The notes under the pieces were generated by a model that was given only the letters and a program-made list of their open reading frames with translations, had not been told where the DNA came from and did not search any database. DNA of 64,000 nucleotides from Flagellimonas flava (lineage in GTDB: Bacteria > Bacteroidota > Bacteroidia > Flavobacteriales > Flavobacteriaceae), in contig NZ_FQWL01000001.1 in the NCBI RefSeq assembly GCF_900129665.1, positions 372,001 to 436,000 of the forward strand. The letters are read 5' to 3'. Both the position numbers and the translations under genes were made by a program. Shown piece after piece: positions 54,071-61,981 of this stretch (position 1 is the first letter of the stretch; each line of letters opens with the position of its first letter).

Positions 54071-54376
54071 ATGGAACAGTTTGATGAAGATAAATACAAG
54101 AGGGCCAAAAAGAAAGTAGAGGACCTCAAAGGGTTTTACATCCATTCTATGGTGTATTTGGTCATTAACACCTTTATATTGATCAATATTTACAACCATA
54201 CCGATGATTTTTGGCAGTGGCCACATTTTGTTACCCTGGCCGCATGGGGAATTGGGTTGGGCTTTCATGCCATAAAAACCTTCGCCTACAACCCGTTTTT
54301 TGGTAAAAACTGGGAGGCAAAGCAGATAGAGAAGTATATGGAAGAGGACAAGAAGGAAATAGATAAATACAGATAA
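54071..54376 (+). CDS. 2TM-domain protein, copy 3
   Basis: A 101-aa 2TM protein with RAKKKVEDLKGFYIHS, helix 1 (MVYLVINTFILINIY), WQWPHFVTLAAWGIGLGFHAI as the second helix, and NPFFGKNWEAKQIEKYM. I use the ATG at 54071; an in-frame ATG at 54059 would overlap the end of copy 2, and a longer frame from 54002 reads a basic stretch antisense to nothing and is unlikely. It overlaps copy 4 by one base (TAATG). Confidence 0.86.
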   Translation: MEQFDEDKYKRAKKKVEDLKGFYIHSMVYLVINTFILINIYNHTDDFWQWPHFVTLAAWGIGLGFHAIKTFAYNPFFGKNWEAKQIEKYMEEDKKEIDKYR

Positions 54377-54696
54377 TGGAAAGTAGGGAGGCAAGCTTTT
54401 TTAGGGCTAAGAAACGGGTAAAGCAAATAAGCGGGTTTTATACACATTTAGCTGTATTTCTCGTAGTCAATATCATTATGTACGCGGTCAAGGATAGCAC
54501 CATGTCATTGATCATTGAGAAAAGTGGAATTCATGAGATAGGCTTTGAAAACTACCTGCACTGGCAATTTTGGACTATAACTATTAGCTGGGCGGTCATT
54601 TTGATAATCCAAGGACTAAAGCTCTATGGACGACCTCTAATAGCGAAATGGGAACAGCGCAAGATTCAAGAATATATCAATGGGGATGATCTATAA
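54376..54696 (+). CDS. 2TM-domain protein, copy 4 (divergent)
   Basis: A 106-aa 2TM protein. The start RAKKRVKQISGFYTHL and the end KWEQRKIQEYINGD fit the family, but between the helices there is a longer polar insert (VKDSTMSLIIEKSGIHEIGF), and the NPFxGK motif before the end reads GRPLIAK. It overlaps copy 3 by one base and is 32 bases before the response regulator gene, so it is surely in the same unit. Confidence 0.86.
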   Translation: MESREASFFRAKKRVKQISGFYTHLAVFLVVNIIMYAVKDSTMSLIIEKSGIHEIGFENYLHWQFWTITISWAVILIIQGLKLYGRPLIAKWEQRKIQEYINGDDL

Positions 54697-54728
54697 GCCC
54701 CATAGAACCAAACCTCAACATTGACCAA

Positions 54729-55484
54729 ATGAATGTAATCATTATAGAAGACGAAAAACCGGCAGCAAGAAGGTTGAGTAGATTATTGTCCGATTTAGAT
54801 GTCGGAGTCTCCACCCTTTTGCATAGTGTGGAAGAATCAATTTCGTGGTTCCAGTCCAATCCACATCCCGATCTTATTTTTTTGGATATTCAATTATCGG
54901 ATGGATTGTCCTTTGAAATATTTGACATAGTGGAGGTGAAAAGTGCTATTATTTTTACCACGGCTTATGACGAATATGCCCTTCAGGCATTCAAATTGAA
55001 CAGCATCGATTATTTGTTAAAACCAATCGATGATGAAGACCTGGAAAAGGCAGTAAAAAAGTACCGGGATTTCAAACCCGAAAACCAGAAAATTTCTGTT
55101 GATTTTGATGACATAAAAAAGCTTTTGGTCAACCCTTTGGAACGTGAGTACAAAAAAAGGTTCACCGTAAAGGTTGGGCAGCATCTCAAAATTATTAACG
55201 CTGAGGAGGTGGAATGTTTTTATAGCGAGAACAAGGGTACCTATGCCGCCACGGTGGAGGGGAGGAGTTATTTGTTGGATACTACTTTGGAGCATCTTGA
55301 AGATGAACTTTCGCCAAAGAAATTTTTTAGGGTCAGCAGAAAGTTCTATGTGAACATCAATCACATAAACGACATCATTTCATACACTAATTCTAGGCTG
55401 CAAATCAAGCTAAATCGATTTAATGAGCAAGAAATTATTGTGAGTCGAGAGCGTGTAAAGGATTTTAAGCTTTGGTTAGAATGA
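54729..55484 (+). CDS. LytTR-family response regulator
   Basis: A 251-aa regulator. The receiver domain (about 1-120) has the acidic pocket EDE (8-10), the phospho-acceptor in IFLDIQLSDG (about 55), TTAYDEYA, and LKPIDD. The C-terminal LytTR DNA-binding domain (about 145-250; VKVGQHLKIINAEEVECFYSENKG, RKFYVNINHI, RERVKDFKLWL) binds direct repeats in target promoters. It ends the LytS/2TM locus and is the expected partner of the LytS kinase. Confidence 0.95.
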   Translation: MNVIIIEDEKPAARRLSRLLSDLDVGVSTLLHSVEESISWFQSNPHPDLIFLDIQLSDGLSFEIFDIVEVKSAIIFTTAYDEYALQAFKLNSIDYLLKPIDDEDLEKAVKKYRDFKPENQKISVDFDDIKKLLVNPLEREYKKRFTVKVGQHLKIINAEEVECFYSENKGTYAATVEGRSYLLDTTLEHLEDELSPKKFFRVSRKFYVNINHINDIISYTNSRLQIKLNRFNEQEIIVSRERVKDFKLWLE

Positions 55485-55574
55485 TGCGTCTTATAAATCT
55501 GATTTATAAAACTTTAAATCATTTCAAAAACAACTATAAATTTTTCTTATACCAGCTAATATGCCCGAAAAACC

Positions 55575-56765
55575 TTAATTTTCTTCAACTCGGTTATCAT
55601 CAAAGGCTGATGGTAGCAATTTAGGAATTAATTTGATAAAAATTGGGAGTAAGACGGCTCCACCCGGAAGCATAAAAATGGCGAGCGAAGGGACACTTTT
55701 AAAAATATCAAGTAGTTGGTTTTGCACTTTTTTCTTCTCCTCGGAAGTCAATTCTTTAACGGCAGATTTGGAAAGCAATCCGACCAATTCTTTACTTTCG
55801 GTAAGCTCTTTTTTCAATCTTTTACTGTTTCGTAAAATGAGTTTGCTTACATTTTTGGACATGCCGTCATAGAATTGTGAGGCCAAATTTTTATCGTTCA
55901 AATAGCTTACCCTTTCTTTATTTTTTTGAAAAAAGTCAAACACATTTTCAATGGCAGATTGGACCTCTTTTTCAGTCTTGTCCAAGTCGTTTCCCAAACC
56001 TAAAATATAGTCAGATTCCGAATAGCTGACCTGTTGGTCTTCCCAAATTGTTAAGCAGGCCATATCCAAAAAATAATCCTTTTCACAATCCGTAAAATTA
56101 TGTTTCAAAAGATCTCGGTAGGAGCCATCAAAATGTGCTTCATTCAGATTAACATAGGTCAAAGAAGAAGCTAACAATTGCATCAATTTGACATCTTTCT
56201 CGTGTGCGTCTTTAGAATTCAATGCCTGGTATGCAATGTTCATGGTTACATATTCCAATAATTGCGCATGTTCCATAAGGGAAGGATGACCATTCAGGTA
56301 AATTCTAAAAATAAGCACATCGACGTACAAAAGGGAGTTGGTGATACTGTTTCCAAACGCACGGTTAAAAGCATTCCCTCCTAAATAAATGCGGGAATCC
56401 AATAGTTTTTCCAACTGATTTTCCGTTTGGGTGCCTCCAAGGATTTTATTCAAGAATGATATTTTGGCTACCTCCAAGGAACGGTAATATTGAAATACAG
56501 TATTTACGAACAGCTCAAAATCAACCTCTCCCTTTTCAAATTTGAAAGTGAAATAGAGGGCCGTTAGTAGATTTATCTTAGCAATCTCATCCTCTGTTAG
56601 CTTATGTTCTACTGGTATAAAATCTGGTATATCCAAGTGTATGCCATATACAAACCCATTTTGTTTGAGTTCTTGGTATAGGCTAGTAAAGTCTGGGAAG
56701 TAAGTGGCTTCTTTTTTGGCAAGATGCCCAAACTTATTGATCCATCCTGCGGCAGAAGGGTTCAT
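55575..56765 (-). CDS. LETM1-related protein
   Basis: The 396-aa product is mostly helical. At the C terminus it shows the LETM1-like signature IFMLPGGAVLLPIFIKLIPKLLPS, a hydrophobic, proline-rich segment, preceded by VGLLSKSAVKELTSEEKKKVQNQL. The rest (LTALYFTFKFEKGE, AFNRAFGNSITNSLLYVDVL) matches the flavobacterial proteins named LETM1-related biofilm-associated. LETM1 itself is a mitochondrial cation/proton exchanger; transport here is not shown. It is a single gene, convergent with the LytTR gene, with 90 AT-rich bases between. Confidence 0.85.
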   Translation of the reverse strand: MNPSAAGWINKFGHLAKKEATYFPDFTSLYQELKQNGFVYGIHLDIPDFIPVEHKLTEDEIAKINLLTALYFTFKFEKGEVDFELFVNTVFQYYRSLEVAKISFLNKILGGTQTENQLEKLLDSRIYLGGNAFNRAFGNSITNSLLYVDVLIFRIYLNGHPSLMEHAQLLEYVTMNIAYQALNSKDAHEKDVKLMQLLASSLTYVNLNEAHFDGSYRDLLKHNFTDCEKDYFLDMACLTIWEDQQVSYSESDYILGLGNDLDKTEKEVQSAIENVFDFFQKNKERVSYLNDKNLASQFYDGMSKNVSKLILRNSKRLKKELTESKELVGLLSKSAVKELTSEEKKKVQNQLLDIFKSVPSLAIFMLPGGAVLLPIFIKLIPKLLPSAFDDNRVEEN

Positions 56766-56945
56766 TGGGTTAACTGATTTACATCATAAAATAAAGCAAA
56801 TTATACCACTTATGGTGTTATTCGCCACGATTTAAACGAAAAAATATGTTAGGAATTTGTAACCCGATAGAATAAGATTTTACGGATGGTGTGCAAGGAC
56901 TGACATACAATGATAATGATCATGTTCTTACATGAATTCCCACAT

Positions 56946-56953
56946 TAGTTTTG
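56946..56953 (+). promoter_or_regulatory. Putative -7 element of the ompW-like gene
   Basis: TAGTTTTG fits TAnnTTTG and lies 22 bases before the start codon. The -33 region is not convincing. Confidence 0.4.
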
Positions 56954-56975
56954 GAGAAATTTTAAACACAGAAAA

Positions 56976-57623
56976 ATGGGAAAAAAGGTATTAGTTGCAT
57001 GTATGGCCATCCTGGCGATTAGCAATTGGGCGATGGCCCAGGACGCGCCTACAGATGATTTTTCAAAATGGCAATTTCGACTAAGAGGTATAGTGGTAAC
57101 GCCTGATGAGAGCGCGGATATTGAAGCGATTGGAGGAGATGCCTCCATATCCACTACAGTTGTTCCAGAATTTGATATCACCTATTTCTTTAATGAAAAT
57201 TGGTCTGCTGAGCTAATTTTGGCGACCACAAAGCATGATGTTGAAGCCGTAGGCACGGCAGCTGGCGATTTGGATTTGGGTCATGTATGGTTGTTGCCCC
57301 CAACCTTGACCGGACAGTATCATTTTACTGGAGGTGACTTCGTTCCTTATCTCGGAGCCGGTTTAAATCTCACCTTATTTTACGGAGTTGATGAAGGGCC
57401 TGTTGCCGATGACGTGGACTATGACACCTCAATTGGCTATGCCTTGCAGGGTGGATTCGATTTTATGTTGAACGATAAATGGTTTTTGAACCTGGATGTG
57501 AAAAAGCTCTTTTTAAATACGGACGCCACCGTTAATGCTACCACCGCTCTGGGTGCCACCGTAGGTGCCGATGTGGACATTAACCCTTGGATCATTGGAT
57601 TTGGGGTTGGCGTAAAGTTGTGA
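56976..57623 (+). CDS. OmpW-family outer membrane beta-barrel
   Basis: A 215-aa protein with a signal (KVLVACMAILAISNWAMA) and the eight-stranded OmpW/AlkL pattern: FQLRLRGI-like FRLRGIVVTP, VVPEFDITYFFNENWSAELIL, GHVWLLPPTLTGQYHF, and the closing IIGFGVGVKL. OmpW proteins form narrow channels for hydrophobic compounds. It is monocistronic, with a -7-like motif and a strong palindromic terminator. Confidence 0.93.
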   Translation: MGKKVLVACMAILAISNWAMAQDAPTDDFSKWQFRLRGIVVTPDESADIEAIGGDASISTTVVPEFDITYFFNENWSAELILATTKHDVEAVGTAAGDLDLGHVWLLPPTLTGQYHFTGGDFVPYLGAGLNLTLFYGVDEGPVADDVDYDTSIGYALQGGFDFMLNDKWFLNLDVKKLFLNTDATVNATTALGATVGADVDINPWIIGFGVGVKL

Positions 57624-57659
57624 AAACCATAATTGGTTTTTAGGTTTATTTGATGAGGG

Positions 57660-57685
57660 AAGCGGCTTGCCATGGCAAGCCGCTT
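57660..57685. terminator. Palindromic terminator between ompW-like and YciI genes
   Basis: AAGCGGCTTGCCA and its mirror form a 26-base perfect palindrome, followed by TCATTTTT. It lies between convergent genes and can serve both. Confidence 0.85.
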
Positions 57686-57691
57686 TCATTT

Positions 57692-58048
57692 TTAGTTGAT
57701 GCCCTCAACATGCTTTATAGGTCTGATCTCCATCCGCCAAATACCTTCCTCAAACCTTGGATCCTGTTTTGCAATGCTAATGGCCTCATCAAGGTCGTTG
57801 GCCAATAAATGGTAATATCCGGATATGATTTCCTTGGTTTCGTTATAAGGCCCATCAACAATTTTTCCGTTTTTGTAGGATAGCATGGTGCCTGTCATCT
57901 CCAGAGGCTGTGCCGATTTCATTCTACCTTCTTCGCTAAGTCGTTTCAGATACCCGCCAACTTTTTCAATGTGCTGCTGCATTTGTTCTGGAGAGAGATT
58001 GGCTTTAGGGGATTCCTCACTTCTGATCAGTAATAGAAATTCTTTCAT
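57692..58048 (-). CDS. YciI/DGPF-domain protein
   Basis: A 118-aa dimeric alpha-beta barrel protein of the YciI-like (DGPF) family: MKEFLLLIRS, KVGGYLKRLSEEGRM, VDGPYNETKEIISGYYHL with DGPY in the signature, and WRMEIRPI. Its stop-to-start distance from the sigma factor gene upstream is 28 bases. The DGPF/ECF42 sigma pairing is well known from genomes, where the DGPF proteins are the typical targets or partners of that sigma factor. Biochemical function unknown. Confidence 0.93.
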   Translation of the reverse strand: MKEFLLLIRSEESPKANLSPEQMQQHIEKVGGYLKRLSEEGRMKSAQPLEMTGTMLSYKNGKIVDGPYNETKEIISGYYHLLANDLDEAISIAKQDPRFEEGIWRMEIRPIKHVEGIN

Positions 58049-58076
58049 GTCTTTGCTTTTAAGTTAAAATTTGCCC

Positions 58077-59354
58077 CTAAGACAATTGGGAAGACGAATT
58101 AGGGACAAGAGCTTGCTTCTTTTTTTTCAAAATTTCTCGATCCCTGGGATTTTCAGATAGTTTTAGTGCTTCCTCATAGGCCAGTTTGGATGCCAGCCAC
58201 TGTTGATCACGTTTGTAAAATTCCGCCAAAGTAAAGTGATAGAGATAATAGCGATGAATATCTGTCTGTGTACCTAGATCCTTCAGTTTGGTAATAGCTG
58301 ATGGTATTCCCTTAACTTCAGCCAGGACAACACATCTGTTCAGCTGCACAATAGGAGATTGCTCAAGAAGTAACAGTTCGTCATAAAGGGATAAGATTCT
58401 CTCCCAATCTGTTTTATCATAACTTGCCGCAACACAATGGTTGGCCGAAATAGTGGCCATAAGTGCATAAGAAGATAGCGTATTACCGTGGACCACTCTG
58501 TCCAAAAATTGAATTCCATACTGGATGAGTTCTTTGTCCCACTTGGACCGATCTTGCTCTCTTAAATCCATTAACTCGCCAGTTTTCGATACTCTAGACT
58601 TAAACCGTGCAACATTAAAGTACATCAGGGCCAAAAGGGCGTGAATGTCTGCTTTTTTTGGTATAAGTTGGCTGTCCGAAAGCAATTGGGCCAAACGAAT
58701 GGCCTCCAGACAAAGATCAAAACGGATGGTTTGGTTTTTAATGGCTGGGAGATAGCCTTCATTGAACAGCAGATAAATTGTTTTGAGAACAGTCTGCAAT
58801 CGATGATTTAAGTCTTGTTCGTTGGGCGAATCAAGTTCAACATTACGCAGTTGTTTTCGCCCTCTAACCAAACGTTTGTTGATAGTTTCCTTATTGGAGA
58901 AAAAAGCATTGGCAATCTCTGATATACTGAAACCAGAAAGAATTTTTAAGATTAAGGCAATTCTGGAATGTTCAGGAATGGAATCATGACAACACCAAAA
59001 CATCATTTTTAGCTGACTGTCTTCAATAAGTTCTTCCGAGAAAGGTAATTGCTCCACTTCGAAAGTGCCATTTGTTTGATGGAAGGTGTAAGCCCTCTGA
59101 TGTTTTCTGCGTTTTAACGCATTCAACGCCAAATTCCTGGCGGTAGTGTAGAGCCAAGCCTTAGGCTGGTCGGGAATACCATGAAGATCCCAGTGCTTAG
59201 TAGCCTGTAAAAGAGCATCCTGGACAATGTCTTCTGCGGTTTCTACATGCTCACTGCCCAAATAACGGGTAATTACGGCGACAAGTTTTCCGTACTCATT
59301 CCTAAAAAAATGGGAGGTGAGTTCTCCGGTTTTATTTAAACCTGTTGATTTCAC
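58077..59354 (-). CDS. ECF42-type RNA polymerase sigma factor with C-terminal extension
   Basis: A 425-aa sigma-70-family factor. Region 2 is at about 15-90 (AEDIVQDALLQATKHW, PKAWLYTTARNLALNALK) and region 4 at about 115-175 (SGFSISEIANAFFSNKETINKRLVRGRKQL). A long C-terminal part of about 230 residues (DUF6596/TPR-like; LLFNEGYLPA, ALLALMYFNVARF, VVHGNTLSSYALMATISANHC) follows. The extension and the neighbouring YciI gene are diagnostic of group ECF42, which lacks an anti-sigma factor and uses its extension for control. Promoter targets were not identified. Confidence 0.93.
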   Translation of the reverse strand: MKSTGLNKTGELTSHFFRNEYGKLVAVITRYLGSEHVETAEDIVQDALLQATKHWDLHGIPDQPKAWLYTTARNLALNALKRRKHQRAYTFHQTNGTFEVEQLPFSEELIEDSQLKMMFWCCHDSIPEHSRIALILKILSGFSISEIANAFFSNKETINKRLVRGRKQLRNVELDSPNEQDLNHRLQTVLKTIYLLFNEGYLPAIKNQTIRFDLCLEAIRLAQLLSDSQLIPKKADIHALLALMYFNVARFKSRVSKTGELMDLREQDRSKWDKELIQYGIQFLDRVVHGNTLSSYALMATISANHCVAASYDKTDWERILSLYDELLLLEQSPIVQLNRCVVLAEVKGIPSAITKLKDLGTQTDIHRYYLYHFTLAEFYKRDQQWLASKLAYEEALKLSENPRDREILKKKKQALVPNSSSQLS

Positions 59355-59363
59355 CTTACCAAG

Positions 59364-60368
59364 TTACTTTAGATTTAATCGATAACCATATACTTCAAGC
59401 CCGTTTTGCGAAAAATCCAAATCCTTGGAACGAACAAAACCCAATCCCTTGTACATCCGGATAGCGGGTTTCATGTAAGCCGTTGAATGTATGATGACTT
59501 GAGGATGGCCTTTCTTTTTGGCCTTGTTGATGCAGGCAATACTGAGGGCTTTACCAATGCCAAGACCTCTTGTGGAAGGATCCACGGCCAAAAGACGAAA
59601 TCCGGAAGCATTTTTTTCAGAAGGGGCCGTCCCTCCAGAACCATAAAATTTCATGTCTCCAAAATAAAGGACCCCACCTAAAAGCGAACCGGAATTAGAG
59701 GTAGCGACCAAAAGCTCCGCATCCGGGTTTTGCGTGAAACTGCCTATATCAGCTAGTTTTTGGTAGTAGTCGGGCTGCTCGTCAGCTTTTGGGAAACCTT
59801 CCAACCCACCATACACCTGCACCATTAATTTTCCAATAGCATTGAATTCGGAGGGATATGCGTTACGAATGCTAAAAACAGATTCGGAATTGGAGTTCCC
59901 AAACTTTTTAAGATAACGCTCGCTGAAACCCTGGTCGAGCAACTTACCCTCCAGCTCGTTCAGCTGATTTAAAAAATCGTTCCCCACAAATTCCTCTAAA
60001 ACTTCTTGAATACGGTTCCATTCTTGCTCATAAGTCGGTAGCTTTCTATACCCTTTTTGTGATAGTTGAATCAGGGTTTTACGTCCATCTTTTGAATCCT
60101 TCGACATGTTTAGATAGCCACGTTGTTTCATTTTTCGGGTAATCTTTATCATGGCAGGATGTGAGAAACCCAAGGTGTTCGCAATATCGGTTACGGTAAG
60201 CTTTCCTCTCTCCTTTAAAAGCAGAAAAATAACATGCCAATTGGGCTCAATATCAATATTTAAGTTGGAGTAGTGGGATACCGTACTGGAGACAATACGT
60301 TCATTCAAACGTTTTATTCGAGCGGTAAAACCCAAATATCGTAATTGTTGTAAAAAGTCTTGTTCCAT
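59364..60368 (-). CDS. MarR-GNAT fusion regulator/acetyltransferase
   Basis: A 334-aa two-domain protein. A MarR winged helix is at about 1-150 (LTVTDIANTLGFSHPAMIKITRKM, DSKDGRKTLIQLSQKG). A GNAT domain is at about 165-334 (FSIRNAYPSEFNAIGKLMVQVYGG, LAVDPSTRGLGIGKALS with the acetyl-CoA loop, and YKGLGFVRSKDL). Such fusions regulate their own gene and may acetylate a small ligand. It is 9 bases upstream of the ECF42 gene and could belong to one unit. A perfect palindrome lies 40 bases before its start. Confidence 0.92.
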   Translation of the reverse strand: MEQDFLQQLRYLGFTARIKRLNERIVSSTVSHYSNLNIDIEPNWHVIFLLLKERGKLTVTDIANTLGFSHPAMIKITRKMKQRGYLNMSKDSKDGRKTLIQLSQKGYRKLPTYEQEWNRIQEVLEEFVGNDFLNQLNELEGKLLDQGFSERYLKKFGNSNSESVFSIRNAYPSEFNAIGKLMVQVYGGLEGFPKADEQPDYYQKLADIGSFTQNPDAELLVATSNSGSLLGGVLYFGDMKFYGSGGTAPSEKNASGFRLLAVDPSTRGLGIGKALSIACINKAKKKGHPQVIIHSTAYMKPAIRMYKGLGFVRSKDLDFSQNGLEVYGYRLNLK

Positions 60369-60407
60369 TGGGAAGGTTGTAGCTAAAAGGACAAATATAA
60401 TTCAATT

Positions 60408-60425
60408 TACGTAACTGGTTACGTA
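60408..60425. promoter_or_regulatory. Palindrome upstream of the MarR-GNAT gene, candidate operator
   Basis: TACGTAAC-TG-GTTACGTA is a perfect 8+2+8 inverted repeat centred about 48 bases before the start codon. Length and symmetry are typical of MarR operators, and the gene it precedes encodes a MarR domain. Confidence 0.6.
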
Positions 60426-60473
60426 TTTTAACAGAATATAAGAATAGGGCCAAATTGGCCCTATCTTTCTATT

Positions 60474-61055
60474 TTATTGGATGATTCCGGTACAGGCAAT
60501 ACGAGCTCCTGCAGCACCACTGGGTTGGGAAGTAAAGTCATCCACTCCCTGATGTACGATTACCGCCTTACCAACAATGTTTTTGGTTTCGTCATCGCAT
60601 CCTATACACCATTCATTGGTGGCAAAATCAACCGTAGCGCTCCCATCCGCATCGGCTACAAAATTGCCTATGTCTCCTTTATGGTATCCTCCTTCAGCAC
60701 CCCATTTGGCATGTGGTTGGAAGGTAGGGTTCCAATGCCCACCTGTAGACTTGCCATCTGCGGACGAGCAGTCTGCTTTTTCATGGATATGGATGGCATG
60801 CTCACCTTCGGAAAGTCCACTAAGCATAGCTTTCATGATCACATTTCCGTTTTCTTCGGTAAAGGTGACCTTTCCACTAACTTCACTATCACTCTTGGCT
60901 TCCATTGAAAAAGTAATGGATTTTACCTCGACTACTTCTTCCTTAACCTCCTCTACCACCTCTTCAGCCTTTGTTTCCGCTTCTTTCTTGGCTTGCTTGC
61001 AACTAGTCGCAGCTATCAACAAAAGCCCCATTGCAATTGCTTGTATTTTTTTCAT
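60474..61055 (-). CDS. sodC: Cu/Zn superoxide dismutase, lipoprotein
   Basis: A 193-aa periplasmic or surface SOD. A lipobox (LLLIAATSC-KQ) leads into an acidic Glu/Val-rich spacer (VVEEVKEEVVEVK). The catalytic domain has the copper ligands HIH (about 95-97), the bridging and zinc His residues in GGHWNP, QPHAKWG and GYHKGDIGN with its Asp, and VIVHQGVDDF with the last copper His. The disulfide Cys and the catalytic Arg (GARIACTG) are present. NEWCIGCDDE adds two unusual cysteines. It is monocistronic. Confidence 0.95.
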   Translation of the reverse strand: MKKIQAIAMGLLLIAATSCKQAKKEAETKAEEVVEEVKEEVVEVKSITFSMEAKSDSEVSGKVTFTEENGNVIMKAMLSGLSEGEHAIHIHEKADCSSADGKSTGGHWNPTFQPHAKWGAEGGYHKGDIGNFVADADGSATVDFATNEWCIGCDDETKNIVGKAVIVHQGVDDFTSQPSGAAGARIACTGIIQ

Positions 61056-61110
61056 CTTAAGGGTTTTTAGGTTTTGGTCTAAGGTACTGAATATTTAATC
61101 TGATTTCAAC

Positions 61111-61593
61111 CTAAAGTGGTTTCAGTAGTTCTTTGTTGTCCCGAACGCCCCTTTTTAGGTTTTCACAGAGGATAAGGGATTTATCAATCCGGGTTTGCGG
61201 GTTTTTATAGCGAATGATCATGTAGATAATCCCACGTTTTTTTCCAGCGGTAAGACTTTCAAAGACCTGAGAGGCCTCATAATCACTGGAAAGTACGGCT
61301 TCAAACTCCTCAGGCATGTCCACCCCATATTTTGAGTTGTCTTCAAAAAACTGAAGTCGAAAGTAATCATTGGGAAAAATGCCAAGTGTTTTTTGGTGAT
61401 TCTTACTGAACATGATAAAAACTTGTTCCTTCCTTTTTTGAAGCGCTGCGAAAAATTCTAGGGATTTCCCTTCAAAGGTGGCTTTCACCTTAACTCTTCT
61501 CTGTCCTTTGTCCAAAAAGGGAATGGCAATTTCCATGGGAATTGGAATGCTATGGCTACCTTGGACTACAACCTCGAACGGACGACTTTCCAT
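61111..61593 (-). CDS. DUF1905/YdeI-OmdA-like protein
   Basis: A 160-aa protein with a DUF1905 beta-barrel (about 1-85; VVVQGSHSIPIPMEIAIPF, RVKVKATFEGKSLEFF, GIFPNDYFRLQFF). The C-terminal YdeI/OmdA-type helices (about 100-160; MPEEFEAVLSSDYEASQVFESL, GKKRGIIYMIIRYKNPQTRID) follow. OmdA relatives protect against bacteriocins or other envelope stress in some species, but the mechanism is unknown. It is upstream of sodC on the same strand, 55 bases away. Confidence 0.88.
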   Translation of the reverse strand: MESRPFEVVVQGSHSIPIPMEIAIPFLDKGQRRVKVKATFEGKSLEFFAALQKRKEQVFIMFSKNHQKTLGIFPNDYFRLQFFEDNSKYGVDMPEEFEAVLSSDYEASQVFESLTAGKKRGIIYMIIRYKNPQTRIDKSLILCENLKRGVRDNKELLKPL

Positions 61594-61763
61594 GTTTACA
61601 ATTGTTTTGGAATGGTTTTTAGCGTTATCAAACTTGATGATTTTAACCTCAATGATTCATGGAAAAAAGATAGGGATATCAACTCTAAAAAGTAATGATC
61701 TTTTAAAACAAGCGTTATTTTCATATAACCCAATTTCCCCCTAGGGTTGCTTAAAACGTATTT

Positions 61764-61973
61764 ATGCTGGTCCAACAACCATCTCAGTATATCGATTTTT
61801 TGGTTTACTGCAAAAAAAGACGATCTTTTTGCAAGGGATACCATCGTTTAAAGAAGCTTTGGTACAATGGGGAGATTGCCTACTCCGATTATGTGCAATC
61901 TTTGCGCAAAATTCGAAGGGCCGCCATTGAATTGGAATTGGACTACTTCGATATTCTTCACATGCGTTATTAA
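61764..61973 (+). CDS. Small hypothetical protein, 69 aa
   Basis: A lysine-, arginine- and tyrosine-rich helical protein (YIDFLVYCKKRRSF, HRLKKLWYNGEIAYSDYVQSLRKI). It has no signal and no membrane segment, and I do not recognise it. It is alone on the plus strand, starting 170 bases after the YdeI gene start and ending 8 bases before the convergent hydrolase-OsmC gene. Codon pattern and helical heptads look coding, but an 82-codon frame on the opposite strand overlaps its 5' part, so it is uncertain. Confidence 0.45.
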   Translation: MLVQQPSQYIDFLVYCKKRRSFCKGYHRLKKLWYNGEIAYSDYVQSLRKIRRAAIELELDYFDILHMRY

Positions 61974-61981
61974 AAACGCCT

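Noticed and set aside
29801..57685. Shared AGCGGCTTGC core of the hairpins at 29801 and 57660 as a dispersed repeat family
   Set aside because: Two terminator-type GC stems with a 10-base match can arise by chance; no further copies or flanking similarity seen.
61596..61844. Minus-strand 82-codon frame upstream of the YdeI-like gene
   Set aside because: Low-complexity hydrophobic reading with no signal or family; the plus-strand frame at 61764 is slightly more coding-like.
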